A stretch of DNA of 64,000 nt from Shewanella sp. VB17 (GCF_013248905.1 NZ_JABRVS010000001.1:2666001-2730000), one strand, 5' to 3'. Positions 1 through 9,343 are shown, counted from the stretch's first letter. Notes: generated by a model from the sequence alone, not told the origin. A program made the numbers and translations.

Positions 1-670
1 CACCTGAATTTGATGCTTTTAGCACGGCTTGAGATTCAGGGATCACGCCAAGTAAAGGAATAGCTAAGATTTCTTCAACATCTTCTACGCTTAACATTTC
101 TCCGCTGGATACTCGGGCAGGGGAGTAACGTGTCAGTAATAAGTATTCTTTAACCGGTTCTAAGCCTTCTTCAGCGCGTTTTGATTTACTCTGCAACATG
201 CCTAAAATTCTATCTGAATCACGTACTGAGCTTACTTCAGGGTTGGTGGTGACAATAGCCGTATCGGCGAAATAGAGTGCCATCATTGCCCCAGTTTCTA
301 TGCCTGCGGGTGAATCACAGATAATAAACTCAAAATCTTTAGCTAAGTTATCCAGCACCCTACCGACACCTTCTTTGGTCAGTGCATCTTTATCCCGTGT
401 TTGTGAAGCGGGTAATATAAATAGATTTTGACAACGCTTATCTTTGATAAGTGCTTGATTTAAATTGGCTTCACCATTGATAACATTAACGAAGTCATAG
501 ACTACTCTGCGTTCACAACCCATGATAAGGTCTAAGTTACGCAGTCCGATATCAAAATCTACAACGACAGTTTTATGCCCTTTTAATGCCAAACCTGTAG
601 CAATAGCAGCACTTGATGTGGTTTTACCCACGCCGCCTTTACCTGAGGTGACAACAATTATTTGTGTCAT
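1..670 (-). CDS. minD: Septum site-determining ATPase MinD (3' end beyond window)
   Basis: MinD is a membrane-cycling ATPase that recruits MinC and, with MinE, oscillates between the poles so the division septum forms at midcell. Translating the minus strand from ATG 670 gives MTQIIVVTSGKGGVGKTT, the deviant Walker A motif of the MinD/ParA family (signature lysine K11, P-loop lysine K16), followed by the DFDIGLRNLD and MGCERR blocks typical of MinD. About 223 of the roughly 270 expected residues lie in the window; the C-terminal membrane-targeting helix and probably minE lie past the left edge. It sits 26 bp downstream of minC in the usual minC-minD order. Confidence 0.96.
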   Translation of the reverse strand, partial: MTQIIVVTSGKGGVGKTTSSAAIATGLALKGHKTVVVDFDIGLRNLDLIMGCERRVVYDFVNVINGEANLNQALIKDKRCQNLFILPASQTRDKDALTKEGVGRVLDNLAKDFEFIICDSPAGIETGAMMALYFADTAIVTTNPEVSSVRDSDRILGMLQSKSKRAEEGLEPVKEYLLLTRYSPARVSSGEMLSVEDVEEILAIPLLGVIPESQAVLKASNSG

Positions 671-696
671 GTCTTATTCTTTCCTTTTTGCTGTCT

Positions 697-1362
697 TTAA
701 AGAGGTAGCGCTTCCATAATAAGAGATTCACCATCGAGGCGAATACAGCCACTTTTTGTTGTATTATCGTGTTCAATGTTTTCGGCTAGCCAATATTGTC
801 CTGCCACTGATACCAGTTCGGCTTCTATAGTGCGTGCGATAATAACCGCATGTTTATTACCCGCAGCACCAGCCATGGCTTTGCCTCGCAAGTTACCATA
901 AATGTGAATGCTACCATCGGCAATCACTTCAGCACCATTACCCACAGTACCAATAATAACAAGGTCGCCATTTTTTGCATAAATTTGTTGGCCAGAACGC
1001 ACATTTTGTTTCACTATTTTAGTGGTATTAGGCATTACAAGCTGATTTTTTGACTGTTTTCCTGACTTAATAAGCGCCAATCCCAATACTTTAGCTTGAG
1101 CTGCAATACTGTCAATGGCTTCGGTTATCCCAACGATCACTAATTGTCTGGAGGTCAGTAAATCTTTTAGTGCTGCTAAATTATACTCAGGTTGGGTAAT
1201 GCGACTGAGGTTAACAACCAGTGGTGCGCCGATAAAAAATTGTGGTGCAATAGCCAGTTTACTCTCTAGTTCACTTGCCACTTTCTCCAAATCAAGATGA
1301 TTAATATGGAGTACTGAAAGTGTAAATGATGAGCCTTTTAGCTCTAGGCTTGGAGTCTGCAT
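697..1362 (-). CDS. minC: Septum site-determining protein MinC
   Basis: MinC is the division inhibitor of the Min system: it blocks FtsZ assembly away from midcell and is delivered to the membrane by MinD. The 221-residue protein has the normal two-part form: an N-terminal FtsZ-directed domain (about 1-105) and a C-terminal beta-helix starting near residue 118 with the conserved RSGQ at 122-125 and the GNGAEVIADGSIHIYG block that dimerises and binds MinD. ATG 1362 is preceded by AAGGTAAC, a good ribosome binding site. It is first in the minC-minD operon and transcribed away from ycgL; the 120 bp between them should hold both promoters. Confidence 0.95.
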   Translation of the reverse strand: MQTPSLELKGSSFTLSVLHINHLDLEKVASELESKLAIAPQFFIGAPLVVNLSRITQPEYNLAALKDLLTSRQLVIVGITEAIDSIAAQAKVLGLALIKSGKQSKNQLVMPNTTKIVKQNVRSGQQIYAKNGDLVIIGTVGNGAEVIADGSIHIYGNLRGKAMAGAAGNKHAVIIARTIEAELVSVAGQYWLAENIEHDNTTKSGCIRLDGESLIMEALPL

Positions 1363-1482
1363 TGTTACCTTGCTCTTATTAAATAATCAGGCTTGATACT
1401 GATATACATTATATTAATAGCTGTACATGTTATAGTGTGGCCTTGTTAGTAGCAAGTTGAATAGTAGGAAAGTAGACAGTAT

Positions 1483-1764
1483 ATGATCTGTGCCGTGTAT
1501 AAGAGTCGATGTAAGCTTGATAGTTATCTTTTCGTTGAAAAACGTAATGAATTTGAACGTGTTCCTGTTGCATTACTTGAGATGTTTGGGTCACCAGAGC
1601 TGGTGATGATGTTGCCCTTGATGAAGCGGGATTATTTAGGTTTTGCAGATATTGAGAAAGTGAAAAATGAATTAGTCAATAAAGGCTATTATTTGCAATT
1701 GCCTCCGCCAGTGGTCGATTTACTTGAAGAGCATAAACGTGCGATAGGCTACAGTAGGGAGTAG
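1483..1764 (+). CDS. ycgL: YcgL domain protein
   Basis: This 93-residue protein is a full-length YcgL family member, recognised from MICAVYKS at the start and the LMKRDYLGFADIEKVK and GYYLQLPPP blocks. The family is small and conserved in gammaproteobacteria next to the min genes; it has a known fold, but its biochemical role is not settled, so none is assigned. ATG 1483 follows an AGGAAAG ribosome binding site at a slightly long spacing. It is divergent from minC and about 120 bp upstream of ycgN, with which it may be cotranscribed. Confidence 0.93.
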   Translation: MICAVYKSRCKLDSYLFVEKRNEFERVPVALLEMFGSPELVMMLPLMKRDYLGFADIEKVKNELVNKGYYLQLPPPVVDLLEEHKRAIGYSRE

Positions 1765-1881
1765 AGTGGATGCATTTAGCCGAAAAATGCCATCTTGAAC
1801 TGGCTTAGGTGTATAAGCTTCATTGTATCTACTTCTTAGTGTAAAATAAGTAAAGGTAGTGGCTTTTTGTCGAAAATAATC

Positions 1882-2322
1882 ATGTCATTTTGGAAAGAAA
1901 AATCCTTAACTCAGATGGATCCCCATGAATGGGAATCCTTGTGTGATGGATGTGGTAAGTGTTGTTTAAATAAGTTAATTGATGATGAGACCGAAGAACT
2001 TTATTACACCAGTGTGGCGTGTAAACTCTTAGATCACCAACAATGCAACTGTACTCACTATGCCGAACGAGTTAGTTATGTGCCTTTATGTACACAGGTG
2101 ACGGCAGAGAATATTGCTGAATTGACTTGGCTTCCTGATAGCTGTGCTTACCGACGTTTGCATTTAGGCCGAGATTTACCTTCGTGGCACCCTCTAATAA
2201 CAGGTTCAAAAGTGGCGATGCATCAGGCTGGGATGTCAACACAAGATAAAGTGAAATGTGAGACAAAGATAAAGTACCTAGAAGATCACATTGTCTTGTG
2301 GCCGATGATGGATGTGGATTAG
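1882..2322 (+). CDS. ycgN: YcgN family cysteine-cluster protein (UPF0260)
   Basis: A 146-residue protein of the YcgN/UPF0260 family, related to the wider YkgJ group of presumed zinc- or iron-cluster proteins. The signature is C21-x2-C24-x2-C27-C28 near the N terminus (ESLCDGCGKCC), with further conserved cysteines in VACKLLD, CNCTHY and PLCTQV, and the AYRRLHLGRDLPSWHPL block. The molecular function is unknown. I chose ATG 1882 because MSFWKEKSL matches the usual N terminus; an in-frame TTG at 1867 would add five residues and has a slightly better-placed AAAGG, so the start is uncertain by 15 bases. Its stop lies 4 bp from the convergent serine hydrolase gene. Confidence 0.92.
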   Translation: MSFWKEKSLTQMDPHEWESLCDGCGKCCLNKLIDDETEELYYTSVACKLLDHQQCNCTHYAERVSYVPLCTQVTAENIAELTWLPDSCAYRRLHLGRDLPSWHPLITGSKVAMHQAGMSTQDKVKCETKIKYLEDHIVLWPMMDVD

Positions 2323-2326
2323 CAGC

Positions 2327-3496
2327 TTACTCGATTAAATGGCTTTTACCTGAGGTTTGTTTTTCTTGCTTGATTAACTGATGCCAAAATTGAGATCCCA
2401 GCTCTGCGATAACACGGGATTCGCCATTAAGTAACATGGCCATGCCTATTTTTAGTCGAGGGGAATAGGCGATCTCGGTCACATAGCCGGACACCCATCC
2501 AGCGTGATAGATGAGTTCTTCCCCTTCAAAATCATAGACTCGCCACCCTTTTGCATAATGGGCATCATTGAGATAAGTCCGCCATTCACGACGTCTCAAC
2601 TCTTTGCTGGTTCTAACCCCTGGTTCTGTGATGTCATGGAGTAATTGTGGGCTAAGCACCTTAGGGTTGTTGCCTAAATTGGCCATGAGCCATTTAGATA
2701 TGTCAGTGATACTTGCATTCACCCCGACTGCGGGCTCAAGTTGATAATAATTCGATTTCACTCTCACTTTTGTAAAGCCTGAACGGGTTTTTATATGTGG
2801 GCTAGCACGATTGCTATTGGCTAAAAAAGCGTCCATGCCGATGGAGGCTGTGCTCATTTTTAGTGGAGTAAAAATGTGTTGTTTGATCAGTTTTGCATAG
2901 CTTATGCCTGTTTGTTGCTCGATAACAGGTTGGATAAACGAGAAGGCGATATTTTGATAGCTGTAGCAAGTTCCTGGTGAGCACATGGGTGTAAGTTTGG
3001 AAAATTTAGGAATGATCTTTGCCAGTTTACCATTCGCATTAAGAATATTGTCATAGCTATTAGGCATTAACCCTGTGCTTTGTCCGATGAGGTGCCCTAA
3101 TTGTATTTGTTTAGTGACATCAGGATCGGCCAGCGTAAACTCAGGCATATAATGAATAAGCGGATCTTCCCAATTGAATTTTTTTTCATGGACTAGCATA
3201 GTGGCTAACGTACCGGCAAACGTTTTAGACACTGAGGCTAGCCTAAATACAGTGTGAGTGTTTATGTTAAGCGTTCCTCCTTTGATACGTTTACCGTATG
3301 CACCTATTTGTAAAACCTTATTATTGTCAATGACGACAAATGCCCCACCGGGTACGCCATTTTTTTTCAGTTGTTGATGAAACTCTTGTTTAAAATTATC
3401 GCTTAATTCTTGATAATTTGACCGTGCTTGAATGCTAGTGGAGAGAAAAAAACAGATCAGTCCGATTGACACTCGTCGTTGAAGCGTAGACGACAT
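2327..3496 (-). CDS. Exported beta-lactamase-family serine hydrolase
   Basis: A 389-residue protein with a signal peptide (about 1-25, ending in QARS) and the three catalytic signatures of the class C beta-lactamase / penicillin-binding esterase family: S88-V-S-K91 (nucleophile and general base), Y180-Q-N182, and H331-A-G333. It should act in the periplasm. Members include carboxylesterases, D-aminopeptidases and peptidoglycan-related enzymes as well as AmpC, and the sequence does not decide among them. The HAG third box, instead of KTG, argues against a true AmpC cephalosporinase. It appears monocistronic, ending 4 bp from the convergent ycgN. Confidence 0.88.
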   Translation of the reverse strand: MSSTLQRRVSIGLICFFLSTSIQARSNYQELSDNFKQEFHQQLKKNGVPGGAFVVIDNNKVLQIGAYGKRIKGGTLNINTHTVFRLASVSKTFAGTLATMLVHEKKFNWEDPLIHYMPEFTLADPDVTKQIQLGHLIGQSTGLMPNSYDNILNANGKLAKIIPKFSKLTPMCSPGTCYSYQNIAFSFIQPVIEQQTGISYAKLIKQHIFTPLKMSTASIGMDAFLANSNRASPHIKTRSGFTKVRVKSNYYQLEPAVGVNASITDISKWLMANLGNNPKVLSPQLLHDITEPGVRTSKELRRREWRTYLNDAHYAKGWRVYDFEGEELIYHAGWVSGYVTEIAYSPRLKIGMAMLLNGESRVIAELGSQFWHQLIKQEKQTSGKSHLIE

Positions 3497-3710
3497 AAAG
3501 ATAATGACTCCAAAGAATACAATGGCAGTGAAGAAGGAGTGACACTTTGCCCCTTCTAAAAGGTGTTATAAGTAGACGCGCTGCAGTTAAATAAAAGACG
3601 TTATCGAACTAGGTTAACAAAAAAAAATCAATAAAACAGTAGATAATTAACAATAACATACCTTTGCATGTGCTTTCTCAGGACAAGATGCGTGACATAA
3701 TAATAGAATT

Positions 3711-3730
3711 AAACCGCCATTTGGCGGTTT
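3711..3730 (-). terminator. Hairpin terminator after metC
   Basis: AAACCGCC and GGCGGTTT form a perfect 8-bp stem around a 4-nt loop, 17 bp past the metC stop. On the minus strand the stem is followed by an AT-rich tract (AATTCTATTATTATG) rather than a pure T run, so termination may be incomplete. Confidence 0.7.
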
Positions 3731-3747
3731 AATGGTGCAATATAGCG

Positions 3748-4923
3748 TTAACTTAGTGCTTGATTATATCTCTCGAAGCCTGCATTTAAATCGGCGATTA
3801 AATCATCAGGATCTTCCAAACCGACATGCAAACGAATAAGTGGCTTACTGCTGTCCCACTGTGTCGCGGTTCTGAGTCTATCAATGCCAAACACGCCTAA
3901 AATTAAGCTTTCAAATCCTCCCCAAGAAAATCCCATCTTAAAGTGTTGCATGTTTTCAACAAATGCTGTGATAGCCGTAAGATCACCCTCTTTTAACACG
4001 AAAGAGAATAAACCATTAGATGCCGTAAAATCACGTTTAAAGAATTCATGCCCAGGACAGGTATCGAAAGCTGGGTGCCTAATATGATCGACCTCAGGAC
4101 GAGATTGCAACCAATTGGCCACTTTAAGCGCATTTTTCTCATGTTGTTGTATTCTAATGCCTAAGGTTCTTAGACCTCGATTGGCGAGGTATACGTCATC
4201 GGGAGAGGTACATTGACCCATTAAATAGCTATTTTCTCTTAATTGTTCCCAATGAGCTTCATTCGCCGTTGCTGTGCCCATCATGACATCTGAATGGCCA
4301 ACAATATATTTAGTTGCAGCTTGAATAGAGATATCAACTCCCATATCAAATGGACGGGAATTGATGGGCGAAGCCCATGTATTATCTAACATAACAATTA
4401 ATTGGTGTTGATGAGCGATATTGGCAAGTGTGGGTACATCTTGGATCTCCATGGTGATAGAGCCTGGTGATTCAAGAAAGAGTACTTTAGTATTTGGCCT
4501 GATAAGTTCACTGATCCCGGCGCCAATCATAGGATCATAATAGGTGGTTTCTATGCCAAAACCCGCTAATAATTTATTGCACAGATCGCGGGTGGGTTCA
4601 TAAGCGCTGTCGACCATTAATAGGTGATCGCCAGAGGTTAAAAATGACAGCAAAGCACCACCGATCGCAGCAGATCCAGATGGGTACAATGCGGTGCCTA
4701 CACCACCTTCTAGCTCAGCAATGGCTGCTTGGAATGCAAAATGGGTTGGGCCACCGCGTCTGCCGTAGAACATTTCGCCTTTGGCTCTGTTCTTGGTTGC
4801 AAACTTCATTTCTTCCATGGTGTCGAATATCATGGTTGAGGCTCTAAAGACGGGCGGGTTAACGACGCCTTTAGTCCATTTCTTATCTCGTCCAACACTG
4901 ATGATCTGTGTTTCTTTTTTCAT
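3748..4923 (-). CDS. metC: Cystathionine beta-lyase
   Basis: A PLP-dependent Cys/Met metabolism enzyme of 391 residues. In methionine synthesis MetC cleaves cystathionine to homocysteine, pyruvate and ammonia in the cytoplasm. Visible signs: the PLP lysine K205 in AATKYIVGHSDVM, the cofactor-contact block D180-N-T182, YGRRGGPT near residue 53, and a C-terminal GFSWGGFESL typical of the MetC branch rather than MetB. The start is ATG 4923 (MKKETQ); a longer TTG start at 4941 is possible but less likely. Two tandem octamers resembling MetJ boxes lie just upstream. Transcribed alone, with its own terminator. Confidence 0.93.
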   Translation of the reverse strand: MKKETQIISVGRDKKWTKGVVNPPVFRASTMIFDTMEEMKFATKNRAKGEMFYGRRGGPTHFAFQAAIAELEGGVGTALYPSGSAAIGGALLSFLTSGDHLLMVDSAYEPTRDLCNKLLAGFGIETTYYDPMIGAGISELIRPNTKVLFLESPGSITMEIQDVPTLANIAHQHQLIVMLDNTWASPINSRPFDMGVDISIQAATKYIVGHSDVMMGTATANEAHWEQLRENSYLMGQCTSPDDVYLANRGLRTLGIRIQQHEKNALKVANWLQSRPEVDHIRHPAFDTCPGHEFFKRDFTASNGLFSFVLKEGDLTAITAFVENMQHFKMGFSWGGFESLILGVFGIDRLRTATQWDSSKPLIRLHVGLEDPDDLIADLNAGFERYNQALS

Positions 4924-4956
4924 AAGGTGATTATTCCACAATCAAAATGTATTTTT

Positions 4957-4972
4957 AGCCATCTTAACATCT
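4957..4972 (-). promoter_or_regulatory. Possible MetJ operator (two tandem met boxes)
   Basis: Read on the minus strand, AGATGTTA is followed directly by AGATGGCT. MetJ binds tandem copies of an AGACGTCT-like octamer; these match at 5 and 6 of 8 positions. The pair lies 34-49 bases upstream of the metC start, a sensible operator position. Two imperfect octamers are weak evidence alone. Confidence 0.35.
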
Positions 4973-5019
4973 AAACGGCCAAATGAAAGGGGGTTTATTA
5001 CTGTGTGCTGACCCCTGGA

Positions 5020-7197
5020 TCATTTGAGTGGTAAGCTTATCAGTATTTCGACCCCAGTATGCTGTGAATTGTTACCGTCTAAGGTGAGGTTTTTTGCGAT
5101 GATCGTCCCATGATGAAAATCAGTGACTAATCTGGCGATATAAAGCCCTAAACCTAAATGAGGCTTATCTTGTGCCTTTTGTTGCCTGACTGACACCATA
5201 GACTCAAATATTTGTTCGGCCATTTTTTCCGGTAACTCAGGCCCTACATTGCTAATAGAGAGCTGAGCGAGTTTGTTTTTTGCTGTGAGTGTGACCGATA
5301 TGTGTGTACCTTTTAGGCTAAACTCTAAGGCATTAGCAATCAATTTATCCATGAGTTGTGCTATGTATTCTGGCACGCCTGTCATCAATAAGTCGTCATC
5401 TGAGATATGAGTGACAAATTCTTGATCTGGGTAGGTGAGTTGGTAACCTTGAACACAACCACTGATGACTTTAGATAAAGGGAAAGTATCAAGATCTGCG
5501 TTAGATAAGCTTTCCTCAAGTCGCGTTGCTTCACTCATGTTATTCAAGATCATATTAAGCCTGCTAACCCCTTCTTGCGCACGATCAACATATTTACGGC
5601 TATCGGGGTCAAGGTGTTGCAAGCTGAGATGTTCTAATGATGAGCGAACCACGGCGACTGGGGTTCTTAATTCATGTGAGAGTCTGGAACTCATGTGTTC
5701 AAGATAATGAGTGTATTGACTTAAGCGACTGACAATATTAGCAAAACTTCTGGAAAGATCGCCTATTTCATCGCGGACGTTAGATCCTTTAATCGATTGC
5801 TTAATTCGACCTTGGCTGTCGATGGCCTTTTCTGCTTCATCCCTGAGTTTGCGAATACGGCTAGAGATACTCGAGGCGAAGAAAAAGAGTGCCAATGTCC
5901 CCATACTCATGACGGTGATGATGACGTTGAAGAGTTTTTCTAGTGCTTTATTTCTTAGGGTTCTTATTCCGTGAGTGGTTTCCTCTGAGATGACTGCCCC
6001 CATGACTTTATCATCAATCCAAATAGGACTGGCAGCTGCTAAAATAACCGCTTTATTATCAGGGGTTAATCGCCATGTCGATCCCTGTTTACCTGAGAGT
6101 GCCTGTTTAATATGACTGCCACCAAGTACCGTAGAATCTTGTAAAGAATCGATAAAATCTTTGGCTGGAATGGTTAATATTTGATAATAAAGGGGGTGTA
6201 AATATTCGTTTTTAAATTTTTCCCAGAAGGTGGGCACAGGCCGCTCTATAAGCGTGCGGCTCCAAACACTGTTATTGGTTCGAATATCACCTGATTTGGC
6301 AAGTACACGTCCATGTCTATCTACTACCCAAATTCGAGAGCTGTTATGGCTCATTCCTTTAATGATGCTTTCTATTTCGGGAGAGGGAACAAGGACGGTA
6401 CCGAGTTTATTCACATCATCAATGGCTGAGGTACCTATAATAGCGTCTAAATGACCGGTTTTAGCATTGTTGATATCGTAAATAGCGACTCCTAATTTAC
6501 TGCCAACCATCTTAAGTGGAATGCGCAGTTCGACGTTATATCCTACTGCTGTTTTCTTCCACTTCCCTTGGATCTTCACTTCCGGTGTCACCGGGCTTGA
6601 AAGAGCCTGATTTTCTGAAAGTTCAAAGGCACTAAACCAACCATCTTGAGTCGTTGCGACAATGTAGCGTTTAAATCGACCATCGGGTGCCAATGTGGCG
6701 ATAGCAAGATGATCATTGTGAGTGATAGAGAGGTTATTTTTACCCCGGTAGATAACATTGGGATCGGTGACTTCGAAAAACGCGTAAAGGTACCCAGCAT
6801 ATTTACCTACCATATGGGTAAAGTTCATGGTTAGTGGTGTGTTGAGATTAGCTTTATATATTTGATTATGTTCACCATAGTTGATACTTTTATGTCGATA
6901 AGGTGCCCAGTCGGCTAATTTACCATCAAGTTGGATTGGGCCTGACAGCGGATAAGCGTAAAGATCCCGTCCCTGTTCTACCTGAGTGTGGAAACTCGCT
7001 TGCGTATCAAATAATGTAGGTCTTTCATGTAGGGCGGTGGCTAACGCTTGTGTTGTTCCTTCTAAGGTTTTTTCCTGACCATATCTGAGATACTTTTCCA
7101 TTTCCCAGACATATTGGTAACCGAGCCAAGGCAAGCAGAGCAGAAACAAAGATAATATAGCAACCTTAGTCCTTAGACCTATGGGAAGATTCAACAT
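5020..7197 (-). CDS. pdsS: PDS-system sensor histidine kinase PdsS
   Basis: A 725-residue membrane sensor kinase that I recognise as the histidine kinase of the proteobacterial dedicated sortase (PDS) system. Order: a transmembrane helix (about 7-29), a large periplasmic sensor region with a carbohydrate-binding-like segment (GPIQLDGKLADWAPY), a second membrane helix near 415-440, a HAMP-like linker, the dimerisation box SHELRTPVAVVRS with H508 as phosphoacceptor, and an ATPase domain ending GLGLYIARLV. It should phosphorylate PdsR, whose gene ends 69 bp upstream in the same orientation. The signal sensed is unknown. The sortase and substrate usually associated with the pair are not in this window. 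Confidence 0.9.
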   Translation of the reverse strand: MLNLPIGLRTKVAILSLFLLCLPWLGYQYVWEMEKYLRYGQEKTLEGTTQALATALHERPTLFDTQASFHTQVEQGRDLYAYPLSGPIQLDGKLADWAPYRHKSINYGEHNQIYKANLNTPLTMNFTHMVGKYAGYLYAFFEVTDPNVIYRGKNNLSITHNDHLAIATLAPDGRFKRYIVATTQDGWFSAFELSENQALSSPVTPEVKIQGKWKKTAVGYNVELRIPLKMVGSKLGVAIYDINNAKTGHLDAIIGTSAIDDVNKLGTVLVPSPEIESIIKGMSHNSSRIWVVDRHGRVLAKSGDIRTNNSVWSRTLIERPVPTFWEKFKNEYLHPLYYQILTIPAKDFIDSLQDSTVLGGSHIKQALSGKQGSTWRLTPDNKAVILAAASPIWIDDKVMGAVISEETTHGIRTLRNKALEKLFNVIITVMSMGTLALFFFASSISSRIRKLRDEAEKAIDSQGRIKQSIKGSNVRDEIGDLSRSFANIVSRLSQYTHYLEHMSSRLSHELRTPVAVVRSSLEHLSLQHLDPDSRKYVDRAQEGVSRLNMILNNMSEATRLEESLSNADLDTFPLSKVISGCVQGYQLTYPDQEFVTHISDDDLLMTGVPEYIAQLMDKLIANALEFSLKGTHISVTLTAKNKLAQLSISNVGPELPEKMAEQIFESMVSVRQQKAQDKPHLGLGLYIARLVTDFHHGTIIAKNLTLDGNNSQHTGVEILISLPLK

Positions 7198-7266
7198 ACA
7201 GCTTTCTCTGTGTGGAAAGGAATGAAATGACCGATAATAGTGGTGAATAAAGCGGTCAACGTGGCA

Positions 7267-7962
7267 TTAAAGGGGTTGTGGTTCCCAGCGATAGCCCATA
7301 CCATAAACCGTGTCTATACAATTAAACTGAGGATCTTGTGCGATAAATTTCTTTCTTATTCGTTTTACATGGGATGTGATGGTACTGTCGTCGACAAATA
7401 TTTTTGCTTCTTGCATGAGATGTTGACGATTTTTAACATGACCTGGACGTTTAGCCAGCGAATGGACCATCCAAAATTCAGTGACAGTCAACTCGATCGG
7501 GGCTTTATTCCAACATACCTGCATACGGTTAGCATCAATGGTCAATGAACCTCTTTCGAGTAAATGTTCAATCTCGAGCGATTTCCCCTGCAGTTCAGCG
7601 CGTCTAAATAACGCTGCTAAGCGAGCGATTAAGTGAGGAAAACTGACATCTTTGCTTAGGTAATCATCAGCGCCTAGCCGTAAACCACACACAGTATCAA
7701 AGTCACTGTCTCTTGCGGTTAAAAAGATGATGGGCAAATTACTCGACATAGCTCTTAGTGATTGGCAGAGGTGAAAACCACCGTCAATTTCATCTTCTAA
7801 GCCAATATCGATGATCGCCAAGTCGGGTAATCGAGCTGAAAAAGCCACCATGGCACTGGGGCGGTTGGCATATGCTTGGACGCTATAACCCTGTTGCTGT
7901 AACACTTCTTTATAATTTTCCCGTATTGCCTCTTCATCTTCTACAATGGCGATGCGTTTCAT
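7267..7962 (-). CDS. pdsR: PDS-system response regulator PdsR
   Basis: A 231-residue OmpR-type response regulator. The receiver domain (about 1-120) has the acidic pair in VEDEE, the phosphoacceptor D52 in LAIIDIG, and the conserved lysine in DYLSKD. The C-terminal winged helix (about 130-231) ends in DTVYGMGYRW. The sequence and its pairing with the sensor kinase mark it as the PDS regulator. I chose ATG 7962 (MKRIAIVEDEE), preceded by AAAGG; a TTG directly before it would add one residue. It is first in the pdsR-pdsS operon and divergent from pdsO across 295 bp, which is where its targets would be expected; I could not identify a convincing binding repeat there. Confidence 0.9.
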   Translation of the reverse strand: MKRIAIVEDEEAIRENYKEVLQQQGYSVQAYANRPSAMVAFSARLPDLAIIDIGLEDEIDGGFHLCQSLRAMSSNLPIIFLTARDSDFDTVCGLRLGADDYLSKDVSFPHLIARLAALFRRAELQGKSLEIEHLLERGSLTIDANRMQVCWNKAPIELTVTEFWMVHSLAKRPGHVKNRQHLMQEAKIFVDDSTITSHVKRIRKKFIAQDPQFNCIDTVYGMGYRWEPQPL

Positions 7963-8257
7963 CAATGATTACCTTTAGTGTGACGCTACTGTTTACCAGT
8001 TAGTGGTGTGTTTAACTGAGTTGATGACCGCTATTGTTGTCATATCGAAATCAGTATCGCCAGTGACTATACAGGAAAATGTCTGCGATTAAAGACACTG
8101 CGATGAATTGCCATTTTGTTGCCACTATTCATGTGTGTAATGTCATTTTATTTCCATGTTGGAGCCATGTATTTTTTGTTTAATTTAGCTATCGAAATTA
8201 AGGGCATATTGCGGTCAATCTTGTGCCTTATTTTTAATCCCTTGATAGGAACTCACA

Positions 8258-8953
8258 ATGAACAAGAAAATATATCCTCTTTTACTGACCAGCACGCTCA
8301 TTATTTCAAATGCCAGTGATGCATCTGAACATATTAATGAAAGAGCGCACAATGAGGAACTGATTGGCGTGACCTCAGGGATCGTCCTTGGGGCGGTTGT
8401 TGCTGGGCCGGTGGGAGCGATCATTGGGGCTTTTACCGGGGTATTAATCGGCAAGTCTGTTGGCGATGACTCTGAAATAGATGCCCAAGACGCCAAAATA
8501 GCCGAAAAGGACTCACAAATACAGATGTTAAGTAATGAGACTAAACAGTTAGTAGAACTAAAGCAGGGTCAAGCGCAACAATTAACCAAATTAGGCATGA
8601 GATTAACGCTTCCGTTTACAACAGGCTCTTCGGAGCTTGCTCGTCACATTAAGCAACAACTTGATGACTTGGCCTATGCCATGTCAATGTCGCCTGAATT
8701 GACAGTAGAGTTGACAGGTTATGCCGATAGAAGGGGGGACTCGACGTATAACCAAGCCCTATCAGAGCAACGGGTCGCTGAAGTGAAAAGTTACTTAGTC
8801 GCTCAAGGCGTCGATAATCGTCGTCTTACACTTAAGGCATTTGGTGCTAATGCGCCTCTGAGTGAAACTCAAAATACTGAAAATGATTTCTTTGATAGAC
8901 GAGTTAATATTCAGTTTATTTCAAGTGAGGCTAGGCCCACTATTAATCAATAA
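8258..8953 (+). CDS. pdsO: PDS-system OmpA-family protein PdsO
   Basis: A 231-residue exported protein: signal peptide (about 1-24), a glycine-rich hydrophobic segment (about 39-68, GAVVAGPVGAIIGAF) typical of glycine-zipper proteins, a coiled coil (about 72-108), and a C-terminal OmpA-like domain (about 120-225, with ELTGYADRRGD and LSEQRVAEVKSYL) that normally binds peptidoglycan. The family is found only where the PDS kinase/regulator pair occurs, often beside it, as here; its role is unknown. ATG 8258 follows AGGAACTCACA. The usual PDS partners, a subfamily 6 sortase and its single LPXTG-type target, do not follow it. Confidence 0.9.
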   Translation: MNKKIYPLLLTSTLIISNASDASEHINERAHNEELIGVTSGIVLGAVVAGPVGAIIGAFTGVLIGKSVGDDSEIDAQDAKIAEKDSQIQMLSNETKQLVELKQGQAQQLTKLGMRLTLPFTTGSSELARHIKQQLDDLAYAMSMSPELTVELTGYADRRGDSTYNQALSEQRVAEVKSYLVAQGVDNRRLTLKAFGANAPLSETQNTENDFFDRRVNIQFISSEARPTINQ

Positions 8954-9000
8954 TATTGATAATGTAACCATATTGATTGTATTTTTTCATGGTTGTATAT

Positions 9001-9042
9001 AGTAAAGACTCAATCATCAAGTTTGATGATTGAGTCTTTACT
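9001..9042. repeat. Perfect 20-bp inverted repeat
   Basis: Bases 9001-9020 and 9023-9042 are exact reverse complements separated by only two bases, so the whole element is nearly a perfect palindrome. It starts 47 bp after the pdsO stop and is AT-rich, with no clean T run on either side. It could be a pdsO terminator, a cruciform, or the scar of a rearrangement. It lies where downstream PDS genes might have been expected. Confidence 0.85.
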
Positions 9043-9343
9043 TATTATATACAGGTGCAGGCTAAAATGAATCGATAATTAGTTAACTTGTCATTTTTAA
9101 CATGTTACATTTTCAATTACTATCTCGAGTGAAATACCATATCCTATCCTCGTTGTCAGTATGTATAAAGTCCAATTCCCCTTTCTCATTTATTTGTCAA
9201 AAAGTACCACGCTATTGTGTGACCAAATCTAATACACGTATTTATATCGGATGTTCTTTGTGGAAGATTTATTTTTATTTTGAGGTGTTTTTTGACTTAA
9301 ATCTTCGTTAAATCAAGCTATAAAAAGAAAAATTGCTAATATT

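Noticed and set aside
2327..3496. AmpC beta-lactamase
   Set aside because: The SxxK and YxN motifs fit the superfamily, but the third motif is HAG rather than KTG and no ampR is nearby, so a general serine hydrolase is safer.
9102..9311. 69-codon frame between pdsO and the porin gene
   Set aside because: No ribosome site, Cys/Ser/Ile-rich random-looking content, and no sortase or LPXTG features.
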